Shown: positions 35,289 through 45,147 of the stretch, one piece after another
How the letters are laid out: each line of letters starts with the position of its first letter
Position numbering within the stretch: the stretch's first letter is position 1
Assembly: GCF_025398335.1 (NCBI RefSeq)
Contig: NZ_JAODOO010000002.1
Span: forward strand, 305,166 to 369,165
Source of the DNA: Clostridium sp. CX1
Lineage (GTDB): Bacteria; Bacillota; Clostridia; Clostridiales; Clostridiaceae
Direction of reading: 5' to 3'
Length of the DNA stretch: 64,000 nt
The notes under the pieces: generated by a model
Told to the model about the DNA's origin: nothing
The model's input: the letters and a program-made list of their open reading frames with translations, nothing else
The model's database searches: none
Made by a program: the position numbers and the translations under genes

Positions 35289-36491
35289 TTAGGCAGACAC
35301 TGACTCATCAGATTCCTCTATGTAGGCTATTTTTCTACCATGTAGAAAATAATATAGGAAAAGACAAAGAAATATCACTACTGCCATAATCATATACAAA
35401 CCACGATAACCAATTAATGGCACAAAGTAACCTAATATAAATGGTCCAAGACCTACACCTAAATCTTGAAAAATAAAATTAGTAGAAGTTGCTAGTCCCA
35501 TGCGGTGCTTAGGTGAAACTTTTACTGAAATCGCTTGGACACTAGAGGAAGTAGTACCATATCCTAGCCCCACTAAAGCTCCAGCTAATAAAAGTGAGAA
35601 GCCTTTGTGGCTTTGACTAAGAATAACTAAAGCTATAGCAAACAATAAAATAGCTGGATACATAACAAAGTTTTCACCTTTTTTATCAAAGCATCGTCCA
35701 GTAAAAGGGCGTGAGACTAAAACAAACACTGCATAAACTATAAAGAAAAAACTACCTATGTTAACCAGATTAATTTCCTTAGTATAGGAAGTAAGGAAAG
35801 TAAGAATGCTGGAATAGCCCAGAGCAATTAATGCAGCAATAATGGAAATGGGAATAGCTTTTATTTCAAAGAAACTTTTCAGTGAAAAACCTTTTCTCTT
35901 TTCTAATTGCTCTTTGGTAAATTCTAATCTTGGAATCTTTATAAAGAACACAGCAATAAAACTAAATACTAAAAATATAATACATATAACAAAATTCATG
36001 TAAAAGGTACTATGTCCAACTATAAACATCCCTAGAAAAGGTCCAATTGCGGCAGCAACAGTAACACTTAATGCATAATAACCGGTACCTTCACCACGAC
36101 GATCCTGTGGAATAATTTTTGCTACAATTGTCCCTGTTGCTGTTGAGGCAATTCCCATTGCAGCTCCATTTAAAAAACGGTTAATCAAAAGAAATGCCAT
36201 ACTATTAACTAAAACATATAGACATGTAGTAAACAAAAATAAAATAAAGCCTATATAAAGCATCTTTTTCCACCCTACTTGATCAATATATCTACCAGAA
36301 AAGATACGTGCAATAAGTATTCCTATGACAAATATTCCAGAGGCTAGCCCTGCTTCACTAGGTGAGGCATGAAACTTTTCCGTTGCAAATAGGGTGATGG
36401 TCACCATTAATAAGTAAAAAGTAAAATAAAGAAAAAAGTTGGCTGTGGATACAATTAAGAAATTCTTAGTCCACAATTTAGATTTATTCAT
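35289..36491 (-). CDS. MFS efflux transporter
   Basis: This is a 400-residue, 12-helix major facilitator of the drug:H+ antiporter type. The N-half carries GIFVIGILIARIFSGRYIDQVGWKK, the loop 2-3 motif A. ASTATGTIVAKIIPQDRRGEGTGYYAL fits motif C and the following loop, and the C-half has VSRPFTGRCFDKKGENFV. It is 2 bases after a MarR-family gene whose promoter has twin operators, so it is likely de-repressed when the MarR ligand (a toxic compound) is present. The substrate is unknown. Confidence 0.92.
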   Translation of the reverse strand: MNKSKLWTKNFLIVSTANFFLYFTFYLLMVTITLFATEKFHASPSEAGLASGIFVIGILIARIFSGRYIDQVGWKKMLYIGFILFLFTTCLYVLVNSMAFLLINRFLNGAAMGIASTATGTIVAKIIPQDRRGEGTGYYALSVTVAAAIGPFLGMFIVGHSTFYMNFVICIIFLVFSFIAVFFIKIPRLEFTKEQLEKRKGFSLKSFFEIKAIPISIIAALIALGYSSILTFLTSYTKEINLVNIGSFFFIVYAVFVLVSRPFTGRCFDKKGENFVMYPAILLFAIALVILSQSHKGFSLLLAGALVGLGYGTTSSSVQAISVKVSPKHRMGLATSTNFIFQDLGVGLGPFILGYFVPLIGYRGLYMIMAVVIFLCLFLYYFLHGRKIAYIEESDESVSA

Positions 36492-36493
36492 TT

Positions 36494-36916
36494 TTATTTC
36501 TCCTTTTCTTTTGTAATGTTTTCTAGTATTTTAGGAAGTACTTCAAAGATATTTACCTGTTCCTCAAAGGGAATATCTTTCATTACGCTATACTCTAACT
36601 TTGTTATTTTTTCACGACATAATTGATAAATCTCTTCTCCTAATTCCGTTAGCTGAATTATTTTTTCCCGTCGGTTTTTAGTTACTATTTCCTTTACTAT
36701 AAGTTTTTCCTCCAAGGTATGGACTCTCCTAGTAACACTAGGCTTTTCTATATTATAATGGCTAGAAATATCCACAAGAGAAGATGGTCCATTGGTTTTC
36801 AAGTAAATAATAACTTGCCATAGGGAGTAAGAAAGATCATATTCTCCTAATAGCTCATTTAATTTGCTTATAAGCGGTCGATATATTGTTAAGAATCGTT
36901 GAAAAAAACCTTGCAT
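36494..36916 (-). CDS. MarR-family transcriptional repressor
   Basis: The 140-residue winged-helix repressor shows SLWQVIIYLKTNGPSSLVDI, SSHYNIEKPSVTRRVHTLEE (the recognition helix and wing) and REKIIQLTELGEEIYQLCRE. MarR proteins bind palindromes as dimers and leave them when bound to phenolic or other ligands. It is cotranscribed with the MFS gene behind it. The start follows CAGGAGGTAGTG. Two palindromes just upstream (36937-36967) are its probable autoregulatory sites. Confidence 0.93.
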   Translation of the reverse strand: MQGFFQRFLTIYRPLISKLNELLGEYDLSYSLWQVIIYLKTNGPSSLVDISSHYNIEKPSVTRRVHTLEEKLIVKEIVTKNRREKIIQLTELGEEIYQLCREKITKLEYSVMKDIPFEEQVNIFEVLPKILENITKEKEK

Positions 36917-36936
36917 TTCACTACCTCCTGAAAATT

Positions 36937-36993
36937 GTTACCCTGGTTAACTGTTACCCTAGGTAATTATACCCCTTTTTTTCTTAATGTCAA
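36937..36993 (-). promoter_or_regulatory. consensus promoter with twin MarR operators
   Basis: Minus-strand -35 TTGACA (36993-36988), 16-base spacer and -10 TATAAT (36971-36966) are exact consensus. Two 15-base imperfect palindromes, GTTACCCTGGTTAAC (36937-36951) and GTTACCCTAGGTAAT (36953-36967), start 16 bases apart and cover the -10 edge and transcription start, a blocking position. Confidence 0.85.
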
Positions 36994-37005
36994 GAGGCCT
37001 AATAA

Positions 37006-37041
37006 AAAGCCAATGCTTAACAAAATATAAGCATTGGCTTT
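37006..37041 (-). terminator. msrB terminator, copy of the recurrent hairpin
   Basis: AAAGCCAATGCTTA, an AT-rich loop and TAAGCATTGGCTTT. It lies 55 bases after the msrB stop and just upstream of the marR promoter. Confidence 0.85.
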
Positions 37042-37095
37042 CTTAATAATTATTTTTAGCATTTAACCTACTACATGATTCACAGAATTATATCC

Positions 37096-37557
37096 TTACT
37101 TATCATTGTCCTCTACTAATGGAATGTATTCTTCATACCCTTCTTCCTTCATCTTTTTAACAGGAATAAATCTTAAGGCAGCAGAGTTGATGCAATATCT
37201 TAAGCCGCCTTCTTCCACAGGTCCATCTGTAAAAACATGACCAAGATGGGAATCTGCATGCTTACTTCTAACTTCAATTCTATGCATGCTATGACTAAAA
37301 TCCGCCTTCTCCTTTATAAACTCTCTGCTTATAGGCTTTGAAAAAGCTGGCCAACCGCAGCCAGAGTTAAACTTGTGAGTTGAAGCAAATAGAGGCTCAC
37401 CAGAAACAATATCAACATATATTCCCTTTTCAAAGTGGTTATCATAAGTGTTATTAAAGGGTCTTTCCGTTGCATTTTCTTGTGTAACCTTATACTGAAG
37501 CTCATCAAGCTTTTTTAACAATTCTTCTCTACCAGGCTTTTTGTAATCTCTGGCCAT
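37096..37557 (-). CDS. msrB: peptide methionine-(R)-S-oxide reductase MsrB
   Basis: MsrB repairs the R-form of oxidised methionine in proteins. The 153-residue protein has [36 protein letters not shown] and the catalytic cysteine in [15 protein letters not shown]. Only these two cysteines occur, so the zinc-binding CxxC pairs of many MsrBs are absent; the cysteine in GCGW may be the resolving one. No msrA is adjacent. The start follows AAGGAGG. It is the only oxidative-repair gene next to the large helicase-nuclease gene and gives no clue to that gene's role. Confidence 0.95.
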   Translation of the reverse strand: MARDYKKPGREELLKKLDELQYKVTQENATERPFNNTYDNHFEKGIYVDIVSGEPLFASTHKFNSGCGWPAFSKPISREFIKEKADFSHSMHRIEVRSKHADSHLGHVFTDGPVEEGGLRYCINSAALRFIPVKKMKEEGYEEYIPLVEDNDK

Positions 37558-37594
37558 AAAATCCCTCCTTAAATCTTTATATAATTCTATCCTG

Positions 37595-40500
37595 TTAAAC
37601 CCCTTTATTGTCTCCTTCTGTAAGCTGATTAACTATTCTATCAACTTCCTTATTAGGATTTCTCCACCAGTCCTTGCTCCATATTCTTATGATTCTCCAC
37701 CCTCTAGATTCTAAATATCTCTGTCTATGAATATCTCTTTCCCTAGCTGACTTTGAACTATGATAGGTTGCTCCGTCACACTCTATGCCTAAGATATAGC
37801 TTGAAGTCCTTGTATCATATATTGCTAAATCAATTTTATACCCGGATACTCCTACTTGGGTATCAACCTTATATCCTCTTTTAACCAAGGCTTCATATAC
37901 CTCTGCTTCAAAATCGCTGTCATGTCTTCTTTCTCTATTCCTATTAACATCGCTGTCTAGAAGACTATTTAGGATTAATTGTGCTCCTTCTTTATTTCCC
38001 TTTGATACTTCTCTAACGTACTGGAGATACCTTTTAAAGAGCCTAGGACCATTATTTTTTGAAGAATCAACACTTAATTCCTCTGGCTCTATTGAGGTTA
38101 GAACATATATCTTCTTTTTAGCTCTGCTTATTGCAACATTTAACCTGTTTTCTCCACCATCCTGTGAAAGAGAACCAAAGTTCACAGATACTCTTCCATT
38201 TTCATTTTTAGCATAGGCTGTGGAAAATATTATGATATCTCTTTCATCTCCCTGCACATTTTCAATGTTCTTCACAAAAAGACTTAAATCTTCATTATTT
38301 TCTTCCCTCTCTATCTCTTTAACATATGCCTTCTTAAACTCCTCATCTTTCTGACCTCTCTTTTCCAGCATATCTTCAATAAGGGATTTTTGATTTATGT
38401 TAAAGGTTATTATTCCTATGGTTTCTTTATTTTTTCTCTCTTTAAATAGCCTTGCTACAATATTTACTATTTCCTCCGCTTCCCTTTCATTATACCTATC
38501 TATCCATCTGCCTTCCACCATTATTCTTTCTATAGGAGCTCCATATTCACTTTCACTTTTTAAGTTTGGCGATACTTGAAGTCTTCCTCCATAGAAGGCA
38601 TAGTTTGAGAAATTGATTAGTTCATCATACTCTGAACGATAATGATAGCTTAGGTGAACGCTATTATAATTTACCTTGGCAAGGTCCAGTAAACTTTCCT
38701 CTTCAAGAGCTGCTATGTTATCCATATCCTCTTCTTCATCACAGCCATTAAATCTGGAATTAAAAGTTGAAGATGGTTTAAGCTGCTTATCATCCCCTGC
38801 TACTACAACTTGTTTTCCTCTGAATATAGTTGGAATAGCATTTTCTACAAAGATTTGTGATGCTTCATCAAAAATCACTATATCAAAGATCTTTTCCTTA
38901 AGAGGAAAAACCTCTGACACAGTTTCAGGGCTTAAAAGGAAACAAGGAAATATCTTTAATATCAAGTCACTGTATTCTTCAAAGTATTTTCTTATAGGCA
39001 AAAGAGATCTTTTTTTATTTGCTTGCCTTTTAAACTCTCTAAAGTTACTCTCCTCTGCTAACTTCGGTATTTTTTCTGCCCATTTATCTAAAATATATTG
39101 TCGACTTAATTTTTGCTTTATAGCCATACTATTTTCTACGTCTTCAACTATACTGTTAAAAGAATTTATTTGTTCAAGAACCTTTTGAACCTTTTCTTCC
39201 TTTTCTATTTCTAAAATATTATAGAGTATAGTAAATTCCAAAAGAGAATTTATTCTTTTCCTCATCACCGTTATATTGCTATTATAAGCATAATTTAATA
39301 TCTTACGTTCTAACTTCTCAAGATTTTTCACAGTTATTAGATCATCTCTGTACTTCTCTATTGTATTTAGTGCATCTATAATATCTAGAAAGTATTCAGT
39401 TAAATCCTCACCCTTTAAGAATTTTTCAATAATCATATTATAAGCTTTATCATTGAGAGCTTTTTTTACAACTAATATGTCCTGAAAAGCTTTCTGTATT
39501 GGTAGATATATTTTTACTACCTTATCTATAAATTCCCTCTCTTTTACGTAAAATTGTTTTCTATTTTCTTCTTCCAATCTTTTATTTTCAGAATAGCTTA
39601 ACCAGTAGCCAATGCTCCACCATCTTCCATCATTTATCTTATTAAGAAGAGAATTATTATATTTTTCATTAAGTACTACTGCTAACTTTTCTGCTTCTTC
39701 CTTATCTAGTTCATAGGAATGCTTCTTAAATAAACTCATTAATCCTTCATAGATTTTATCTTCCTCTAAGCTAATCTTTATAATGTTTTTTATAGGTAGT
39801 ACCATAGCTTCTATCTTTTCAGATAACTCATCTATGTCCATAAAGTTCATTGTAGGATTAACATCTTCTATAAAAGGATTTTTACTGAGAAGTTCACTAT
39901 ACTTCTGAAAGGCTTCCACCTCTTTATCTTTAATTCTTTCTATAGCGTTTCTTAATTCGTAATATTTTCCTTCCTTAAAATCATTATTTTTTTTGAATCT
40001 ATTAAAGTCTTCATATCTTTCATCTTCTTTTCCTATTATCCCTTTTGTTTTGGAATACATTTCCTGCAGTGAAATGCCATAACTCCTTTCCTTATGAAGC
40101 ACTTCACCTACAAGTTCTAGAAGCTGAATTCTGTCATCTATAGACTTAGCTAACCTTGCTATTTCCTCTTTGCCTTTATTTGTGGCAGCTTCACTTTCCT
40201 CTAATGCTTCTGCAATAAAAGAATAGAATCTTTTTTTATCTCCATTTATATCATGGATAAGCACAGACTTCTTATTTAGTTCTTCCAATCTGTTATATAT
40301 TACATCAAGTGCTGCTCTTTTTTCAGATACCATTAGCACAGTTTTATCCTTTGCCAGAGCATCTCCTATAATATTGACAATAGTTTGTGATTTGCCTGTA
40401 CCTGGTGGTCCGTATATGACCAGCTGTTTTGAGTCGTTAACCTTCTTAACTGCTTTTTCCTGACTATAATCTAAAGGAGATATTAAATATAGGTCCTTTT

Positions 40501-41509
40501 CACTAAAGGAAAGTTTACCATGTTCTTCTTTTTCCTCTTCAACAACTGTGCCTACAGAATTACTTTTAAGAAGCTGACTTAAAAGTTCATTGTCAGTTTC
40601 CATAGTTTCCAATTCCATATAATCCTTATATATAGAGTTTGCCATTGGAAATTGTCCCACTACTATATAATTTTTAACCTTAATCTCACCTAAACTGTAT
40701 TTTGGAATAGTATTCTTTTTATAATCATTAAACTTCAAAGGCTCAGTTTCTTCATAGTTTACTATAATACTGTTGTCTTTTAAGTCCTCTATAATCTTTA
40801 GTATAAAATCCTCTTCTATATCCTCAAACTCTGTTTCTATAGCTGGTAACTTAATTTCATTATGTTTGGAACAGGCCATTAAAAAAACTTTATTAATGAG
40901 AACAGGCCTATCTACTATATTGTTGCAATACCACTGATCTCCATTTCTTGAAAAGGTAACAGGAAATAGTACTAAAGGTGCTCTTACAAAAGTTTCATCT
41001 TTAAGATTCCCCTCAACAAAGGGATAGCCAATATACAGCTCATATCTGCCTGTTTCCTTATGTATATCACCTATTTCCTTATGTAGTGCTTTTAAACTGG
41101 CAGAAAAATCAATTATCCTTTCCCCATTTTCATTTATCTTTGCCAGTTCCCAGTCTAACTTTTCATTAAAGGTTTCTTCAATTACTAAAAGTTTATCTTC
41201 TAGTACTTTCATATCTAGCTTTTCTTCTTTAAGTTTTTCTATTTCCAGTTTTTTATCTTTAGGAAGTTCTTTTCTTAAAATTTCTTTTTTGTCATTTACA
41301 TAGGCATAGGAGTCCTCTAGTAATAGAAAGCTTTTACTTTCTCTGTTTAACATCCACTGAATAAGTTCCTCAGCTATTCCTTTTCTTATATCTTCAAGCT
41401 TAACTATATCAAAGGCTCTCTTTTTAGGAAGTGTCATGCTTACTAGACTTCTGTTTCTTCCGCTTAAATTAATAAGTCTCTCCTTATATTTCTGGAGAAT
41501 TTCCTTCAT
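37595..41509 (-). CDS. DUF4011 / SF1 helicase / Vsr-like nuclease protein (Hhe-like defence candidate)
   Basis: This is a 1304-residue single-gene unit. The N-terminus is DUF4011-like ([23 protein letters not shown]..., to about 330). An Upf1/Dna2-type SF1 helicase follows, with Walker [11 protein letters not shown] (367-376), [11 protein letters not shown], a long coiled-coil insertion (about 420-840), motif [14 protein letters not shown] near 880, [10 protein letters not shown], and the last motifs [16 protein letters not shown] and [16 protein letters not shown]. The C-terminal ~110 residues are a PD-(D/E)xK nuclease of the MTES_1575/Vsr type: [20 protein letters not shown] (near 1241), [13 protein letters not shown]. 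This order matches the helicase-Vsr protein reported as an anti-phage system (hhe), as I recall it. No other known defence gene adjoins it. Confidence 0.85.
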   Translation of the reverse strand: MKEILQKYKERLINLSGRNRSLVSMTLPKKRAFDIVKLEDIRKGIAEELIQWMLNRESKSFLLLEDSYAYVNDKKEILRKELPKDKKLEIEKLKEEKLDMKVLEDKLLVIEETFNEKLDWELAKINENGERIIDFSASLKALHKEIGDIHKETGRYELYIGYPFVEGNLKDETFVRAPLVLFPVTFSRNGDQWYCNNIVDRPVLINKVFLMACSKHNEIKLPAIETEFEDIEEDFILKIIEDLKDNSIIVNYEETEPLKFNDYKKNTIPKYSLGEIKVKNYIVVGQFPMANSIYKDYMELETMETDNELLSQLLKSNSVGTVVEEEKEEHGKLSFSEKDLYLISPLDYSQEKAVKKVNDSKQLVIYGPPGTGKSQTIVNIIGDALAKDKTVLMVSEKRAALDVIYNRLEELNKKSVLIHDINGDKKRFYSFIAEALEESEAATNKGKEEIARLAKSIDDRIQLLELVGEVLHKERSYGISLQEMYSKTKGIIGKEDERYEDFNRFKKNNDFKEGKYYELRNAIERIKDKEVEAFQKYSELLSKNPFIEDVNPTMNFMDIDELSEKIEAMVLPIKNIIKISLEEDKIYEGLMSLFKKHSYELDKEEAEKLAVVLNEKYNNSLLNKINDGRWWSIGYWLSYSENKRLEEENRKQFYVKEREFIDKVVKIYLPIQKAFQDILVVKKALNDKAYNMIIEKFLKGEDLTEYFLDIIDALNTIEKYRDDLITVKNLEKLERKILNYAYNSNITVMRKRINSLLEFTILYNILEIEKEEKVQKVLEQINSFNSIVEDVENSMAIKQKLSRQYILDKWAEKIPKLAEESNFREFKRQANKKRSLLPIRKYFEEYSDLILKIFPCFLLSPETVSEVFPLKEKIFDIVIFDEASQIFVENAIPTIFRGKQVVVAGDDKQLKPSSTFNSRFNGCDEEEDMDNIAALEEESLLDLAKVNYNSVHLSYHYRSEYDELINFSNYAFYGGRLQVSPNLKSESEYGAPIERIMVEGRWIDRYNEREAEEIVNIVARLFKERKNKETIGIITFNINQKSLIEDMLEKRGQKDEEFKKAYVKEIEREENNEDLSLFVKNIENVQGDERDIIIFSTAYAKNENGRVSVNFGSLSQDGGENRLNVAISRAKKKIYVLTSIEPEELSVDSSKNNGPRLFKRYLQYVREVSKGNKEGAQLILNSLLDSDVNRNRERRHDSDFEAEVYEALVKRGYKVDTQVGVSGYKIDLAIYDTRTSSYILGIECDGATYHSSKSARERDIHRQRYLESRGWRIIRIWSKDWWRNPNKEVDRIVNQLTEGDNKGV

Positions 41510-41708
41510 AAATCTTCACCTCAACCAAAGATAGTACAGTTTTTTGCTATAAATGATCCATACTATGTTTATTAAAAGTACTTAGCTAATGCTAATTCCT
41601 TGTATGCATTATAAAATAATTATGCCCAAGTGAACCATATTATAGTACTAAAGTATTTGACCATTAAAAGATATCTACTTGTGCTTATCATTTTTATGAA
41701 AAATAGAT

Positions 41709-41738
41709 TTGCCATTAGCTGCTGGTAATATGTATAAT
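41709..41738 (+). promoter_or_regulatory. promoter of the NUDIX gene
   Basis: TTGCCA (41709-41714), an 18-base spacer and TATAAT (41733-41738) lie 62 bases before the chosen start. Confidence 0.55.
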
Positions 41739-41799
41739 TTATTTATTAGGAAGATTTTAACTGAAATTTTTTACAAATTAACTATAAGGGGTGATGTTA

Positions 41800-42390
41800 A
41801 TGAAAGATAAAAGAATAACTAAGCTGACTACTTTAGCAGAAACTAAATTTTTAAGTCTTTTTAATGCTGAATACAAAAACAAAAAAGGAGCTACAAAACA
41901 CTGGACAATTGCTTCAAGAAAAAGCCTTGAAATTTTAAAGGAGCAGTACTTCCAAGACAGGAAAGAAAAAGTGGATGCAGTTGTTATGAATGCTATTCAC
42001 AAGGAAAGTAAAAAACTAGTATTAATAAAACAATTCAGGGTTCCTTTAAATGACTTTATCTATGAACTTCCTGCAGGTCTTATAGATAGTAATGAGAGCA
42101 TTGAATCCGCTGTAGCTAGAGAATTAAAAGAAGAAACTGGACTCTCTCTTTTAGAAATTGATGAGGAAAAGACAAGAAATATAGCTTATGTTTCACCTGG
42201 AATGACAGATGAATCTTTGGCTTTAGTATACTGCAGCTGTACAGGTGAAATAACAAGCAAATATCTTGAGGAGAATGAAGACATCGAAGCTATGCTAATT
42301 TCTCGCAGTGAAGCAGAAGAATTGCTAAAAAAAGATGTTAAAATGGATATAAAAGCATATATGGCACTTCTAAGTTTTATTAACTGTTAG
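41800..42390 (+). CDS. NUDIX hydrolase, ADP-ribose pyrophosphatase type
   Basis: The 196-residue protein has a full Nudix box, GLIDSNESIESAVARELKEE plus TGL (residues 93-115). It is preceded by KQFRVPLNDFIYELPAG, the fold pattern of ADP-sugar pyrophosphatases that split ADP-ribose into AMP and ribose 5-phosphate. YVSPGMTDESLALVYC is typical of the subfamily. The start at 41800 is chosen since AAGGGGTGAT lies at the right distance; GTG/ATG codons at 41791 and 41794 fall inside that site. It is convergent to the nicotinamidase-like gene of the importer operon. ADP-ribose hydrolysis would fit a local NAD-metabolite theme, but it is a separate transcript. Confidence 0.88.
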   Translation: MKDKRITKLTTLAETKFLSLFNAEYKNKKGATKHWTIASRKSLEILKEQYFQDRKEKVDAVVMNAIHKESKKLVLIKQFRVPLNDFIYELPAGLIDSNESIESAVARELKEETGLSLLEIDEEKTRNIAYVSPGMTDESLALVYCSCTGEITSKYLEENEDIEAMLISRSEAEELLKKDVKMDIKAYMALLSFINC

Positions 42391-42403
42391 TAAACTTGGA
42401 TTT

Positions 42404-42440
42404 TAAAAAAACGTACTAAATTTTTTCAGTACGTTTTTTC
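42404..42440. terminator. bidirectional terminator
   Basis: AAAAAACGTACT and AGTACGTTTTTT pair over 12 bases with A and T runs on the two sides, between the convergent NUDIX and hydrolase genes. Confidence 0.88.
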
Positions 42441-42483
42441 ATTACATAATAGTATTTTTTTAAGATCTGAAGCTGTCCATCCC

Positions 42484-43158
42484 TTATTCTATAGTTTTAA
42501 TCAATTCAACACCATTTCCCGCCATAATAAATGATGCTACAATATTTAAAAGGTCTGCTTTATGTGTTCCAAGATCATAGGTCTCCACCGTATCCATAGG
42601 AACTATTATCCTTGACTCTATATCCTTTATATTATAATAAGCCTTTGCACAATTTGAAAATTGTTCAATACATATATCAGTGCAATCACCTATTACGATC
42701 ATATTGGTTATTTGGGAATTCTCCTTTAGCCACTGTTGGAATTTGTCTTCAAGAAAACCATTGGTAGAATTTTTTTCTATAAGGGTATAGCCACCAACTT
42801 CCTTTATTTCATCGATAATCTCACTCTCTAAGCTTCCCTTAATACAGTGAGGCGGATATGCCTTAAGCTCAGGGGATTTATCTGTGTGACTATCTGCAAA
42901 GGCTATAACTGGTATGTTATTTTCTCTGCATAATTTCATTGTTTCCACAGTATTTTCTATTAAAGACTTAATTCTCGGGCTGTACAAACTGCCTTCTTTA
43001 CAAAAACCATTTACCATATCTATTATTATTAGCACAGTATTTTTAGGATTTAAGTCTTTTATATGCAATGATGGTTTACTGTTTAATTCATCTAGCATTT
43101 TCTCAAAGGCAGATTTTAATTCTTCTAAAAATAAATATCTATTTCTCACACTTTCCAT
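42484..43158 (-). CDS. nicotinamidase-like isochorismatase-family hydrolase
   Basis: The 224-residue cysteine hydrolase has the complete nicotinamidase-type site. The triad is Asp47 (IIIDMVNGF), Lys129 (LIEKNSTNGF) and Cys163 (IGDCTDICI). The metal ligands are Asp89 and His91 (FADSHTD) and His104 (AYPPHC). The YPPHC and DSH elements are features of PncA rather than of isochorismatases. It would convert nicotinamide to nicotinate and ammonia. It carries about 40 extra N-terminal residues with a helical pattern. It is the last gene of the potDBCA-pfkB-glycohydrolase run, 27 bases after the glycohydrolase. The start at 43158 follows GAGGGTGAT. Confidence 0.82.
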   Translation of the reverse strand: MESVRNRYLFLEELKSAFEKMLDELNSKPSLHIKDLNPKNTVLIIIDMVNGFCKEGSLYSPRIKSLIENTVETMKLCRENNIPVIAFADSHTDKSPELKAYPPHCIKGSLESEIIDEIKEVGGYTLIEKNSTNGFLEDKFQQWLKENSQITNMIVIGDCTDICIEQFSNCAKAYYNIKDIESRIIVPMDTVETYDLGTHKADLLNIVASFIMAGNGVELIKTIE

Positions 43159-43185
43159 GCTTATCACCCTCAATTAATAATTTTT

Positions 43186-44196
43186 TTATTTAAAGTTACT
43201 CTTTCTTTTATCTCTAGCAGAAAGAATATTCTCAGCCATCTTGTAAAAATCTATATGATTGGTCTTTTCTACATGTGATTTCCACTGATCTCTAATACTT
43301 GATGCACCGCCGAAAGCACCACAGAGGGCACCAACAATAGCACCATTAGTATCAGCATCATCGCCGATATTAATTACTGCAGGTAAACATTCCTCATAAA
43401 TTCCACCGCCAGCATAAAAAACACCTAAACTTAAAGGAATAGACTCATAGCTCTTCATACCTGCTCCAATTAATCGGTACAGCATTTTACAGACTTCATC
43501 TAAGCTTTTATCCTTATTGCTGTCTACAACCTTTATAGCCAGTTTTATTCTTTCTTCAACGGAAGGCGACGGTATATCATACCCCTTTTCTTCTCCATAA
43601 TGTGCTCCATAAATTGCTGCTTTCATCACCTCAGAAATTGGCTCCTTCCCTTCTACTGCACAGGCTACAGCAGCTGCTACAGCACAGGTGGAAGCTGCTC
43701 CTGGCTTGCTGCCGTGAGATACAATGGCTGATTGAAAGGCATCCTCTACAGCATTTTTTACATCTCCATGATGGAAGATTCCTATTGGTGCTACTCTCAT
43801 AGCACCACCGTTGGTATCTCCCAATCTCGCTGCCTTAATATAATCTTCTCCGCTTATAATAGAAGTTAGAAATCTTCTTGTGCTTGGCCCAATAACCGTT
43901 GTTTCCAACATCTTATTTTTAATTGCCCATTGTCTCATTTTATCTACAAAAAGCTCTACATGAAAGCCAGCTTTCTCTATTAAAACTGACGCAATAATAA
44001 TACTTTCTTCAGTATCATCGGTTATTTCTCCTTTCTCTAAGGAACCATGAGCCCTCTGCTCTGATGATGGTTTGTTAAAGCCTAAAATCCTTCCATAGGA
44101 TTTTTCTATTTGATTCGGTGTCATAAATGATGCAGGCATTCCCATAGCATCACCTATAGCTGAACCTATTAAAGCTCCATAAGCCCTATTAAGCAT
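43186..44196 (-). CDS. ADP-ribosylglycohydrolase family protein (DraG-like), operon copy
   Basis: The 336-residue protein has the dinuclear metal site of the DraG/ARH family. The N-terminal motif is GALIGSAIGDAMGMP. TDDTEESIIIASVLIE supplies the first aspartates (near residue 58), and the C-terminal IGDDADTNGAIVGALCGAFGG the second pair. Such enzymes cleave the N-glycosidic bond of ADP-ribosyl or related ribosyl groups. The start at 44196 overlaps the end of the PfkB gene by 8 bases, with the ribosome site AAGGAGAGA inside that gene, so the two are translationally coupled. Between a ribokinase-like enzyme and a nicotinamidase-like one, a small-molecule ribosyl substrate is more likely than a protein. 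Confidence 0.88.
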   Translation of the reverse strand: MLNRAYGALIGSAIGDAMGMPASFMTPNQIEKSYGRILGFNKPSSEQRAHGSLEKGEITDDTEESIIIASVLIEKAGFHVELFVDKMRQWAIKNKMLETTVIGPSTRRFLTSIISGEDYIKAARLGDTNGGAMRVAPIGIFHHGDVKNAVEDAFQSAIVSHGSKPGAASTCAVAAAVACAVEGKEPISEVMKAAIYGAHYGEEKGYDIPSPSVEERIKLAIKVVDSNKDKSLDEVCKMLYRLIGAGMKSYESIPLSLGVFYAGGGIYEECLPAVINIGDDADTNGAIVGALCGAFGGASSIRDQWKSHVEKTNHIDFYKMAENILSARDKRKSNFK

Positions 44197-45139
44197 GATT
44201 AGTCTCTCCTTTCATAAGTCTTTCTACATCTTCCAAGCTATACTTTCCATTTGGTCCCATAAAAGTGGTATTTAAAGCACCGCAGGCACTACCTATGCTA
44301 AGCACTTCTTCAAATTCAAGGTTATTTAAAAAACCATAAATACATCCTGCTGCAAAGCTATCTCCTGCTCCTGTAGTATCCATTGATTTTACATTATAAG
44401 CTGCCCCTTTGTATTTTTTGTTGCCTTTATAAGCAGTGATTCCCTCTCCTCCATTTTTAATTATTAAGTATTCTATCTTATATTTTTCTATCCATTTATC
44501 AACCTCTTCCTCTGCATTTAACTTTATTTTGATTTTCTCTAGTTCATTAGCATTAGGTATTAAAACATCACATAACTCTAAAATTGAATATAATATTTCT
44601 GACTCTATTTCACCTACTAAAGGACCTGGATCAAACATAACAGAAGCTCCTCTTTCTTTAACCTCTTTTATAAACCTTAATATTTTTGCTGCATAGCTAC
44701 TTAATAGATAATACCCTGTTAAATAGACAAAGGCAGTTTCTTTTACCAAATTAGGCTTTATGAGGCTATAGGAAAACATCTCTTCACAGCCCTTATAACT
44801 CATAAAGGTTCTCTCTGTAGCAGAATCTAAAACTACAATGCAATAACCTGTGGTTTTATTTTTTTCTACAGCAACACAGTCATTATTAATATTGTTTTCT
44901 AGGAGAAACTTTTCTATTGTATCGCCATCTTCATCCATGCCTATAGCAGATACAGGATATGCATCAATTCCAAGATTTTTTAGTGCACAGGCAACATTTA
45001 TTGTACATCCTCCTACCCTGTTAAAGGAATCTGTAATTAAAGTATCCTCTCCCCTAATGGGATACTTATTTACTAAAATATATTTATCAACTATTATCCC
45101 GCCCATAACAAGGACCTTATTTTCCTTAATTACTGTCAT
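44189..45139 (-). CDS. PfkB-family carbohydrate kinase
   Basis: This is a 316-residue ribokinase-fold kinase. The first PfkB signature is FNRVGGCTINVACALKNLG (near 38-56), and the second is DTTGAGDSFAAGCIYGFL near 250, with the catalytic Asp in GAGDSF. KNGGEGITAYKGNK provides the anion-hole neighbourhood. Substrates of this family include ribose, nucleosides, fructose 1-phosphate and pseudouridine. The gene lies 8 bases after potA and overlaps the glycohydrolase gene. A ribosyl product from that enzyme is the natural guess for its substrate, giving ribose 5-phosphate, but specificity is not proven. Confidence 0.88.
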   Translation of the reverse strand: MTVIKENKVLVMGGIIVDKYILVNKYPIRGEDTLITDSFNRVGGCTINVACALKNLGIDAYPVSAIGMDEDGDTIEKFLLENNINNDCVAVEKNKTTGYCIVVLDSATERTFMSYKGCEEMFSYSLIKPNLVKETAFVYLTGYYLLSSYAAKILRFIKEVKERGASVMFDPGPLVGEIESEILYSILELCDVLIPNANELEKIKIKLNAEEEVDKWIEKYKIEYLIIKNGGEGITAYKGNKKYKGAAYNVKSMDTTGAGDSFAAGCIYGFLNNLEFEEVLSIGSACGALNTTFMGPNGKYSLEDVERLMKGETNHA

Positions 45140-45147
45140 AAAATCAC

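Noticed and set aside
38676..39188. A 170-residue plus-strand frame inside the helicase-nuclease gene
   Set aside because: Antisense shadow of the 1304-residue gene; serine/leucine-rich, without a ribosome site or known motif.
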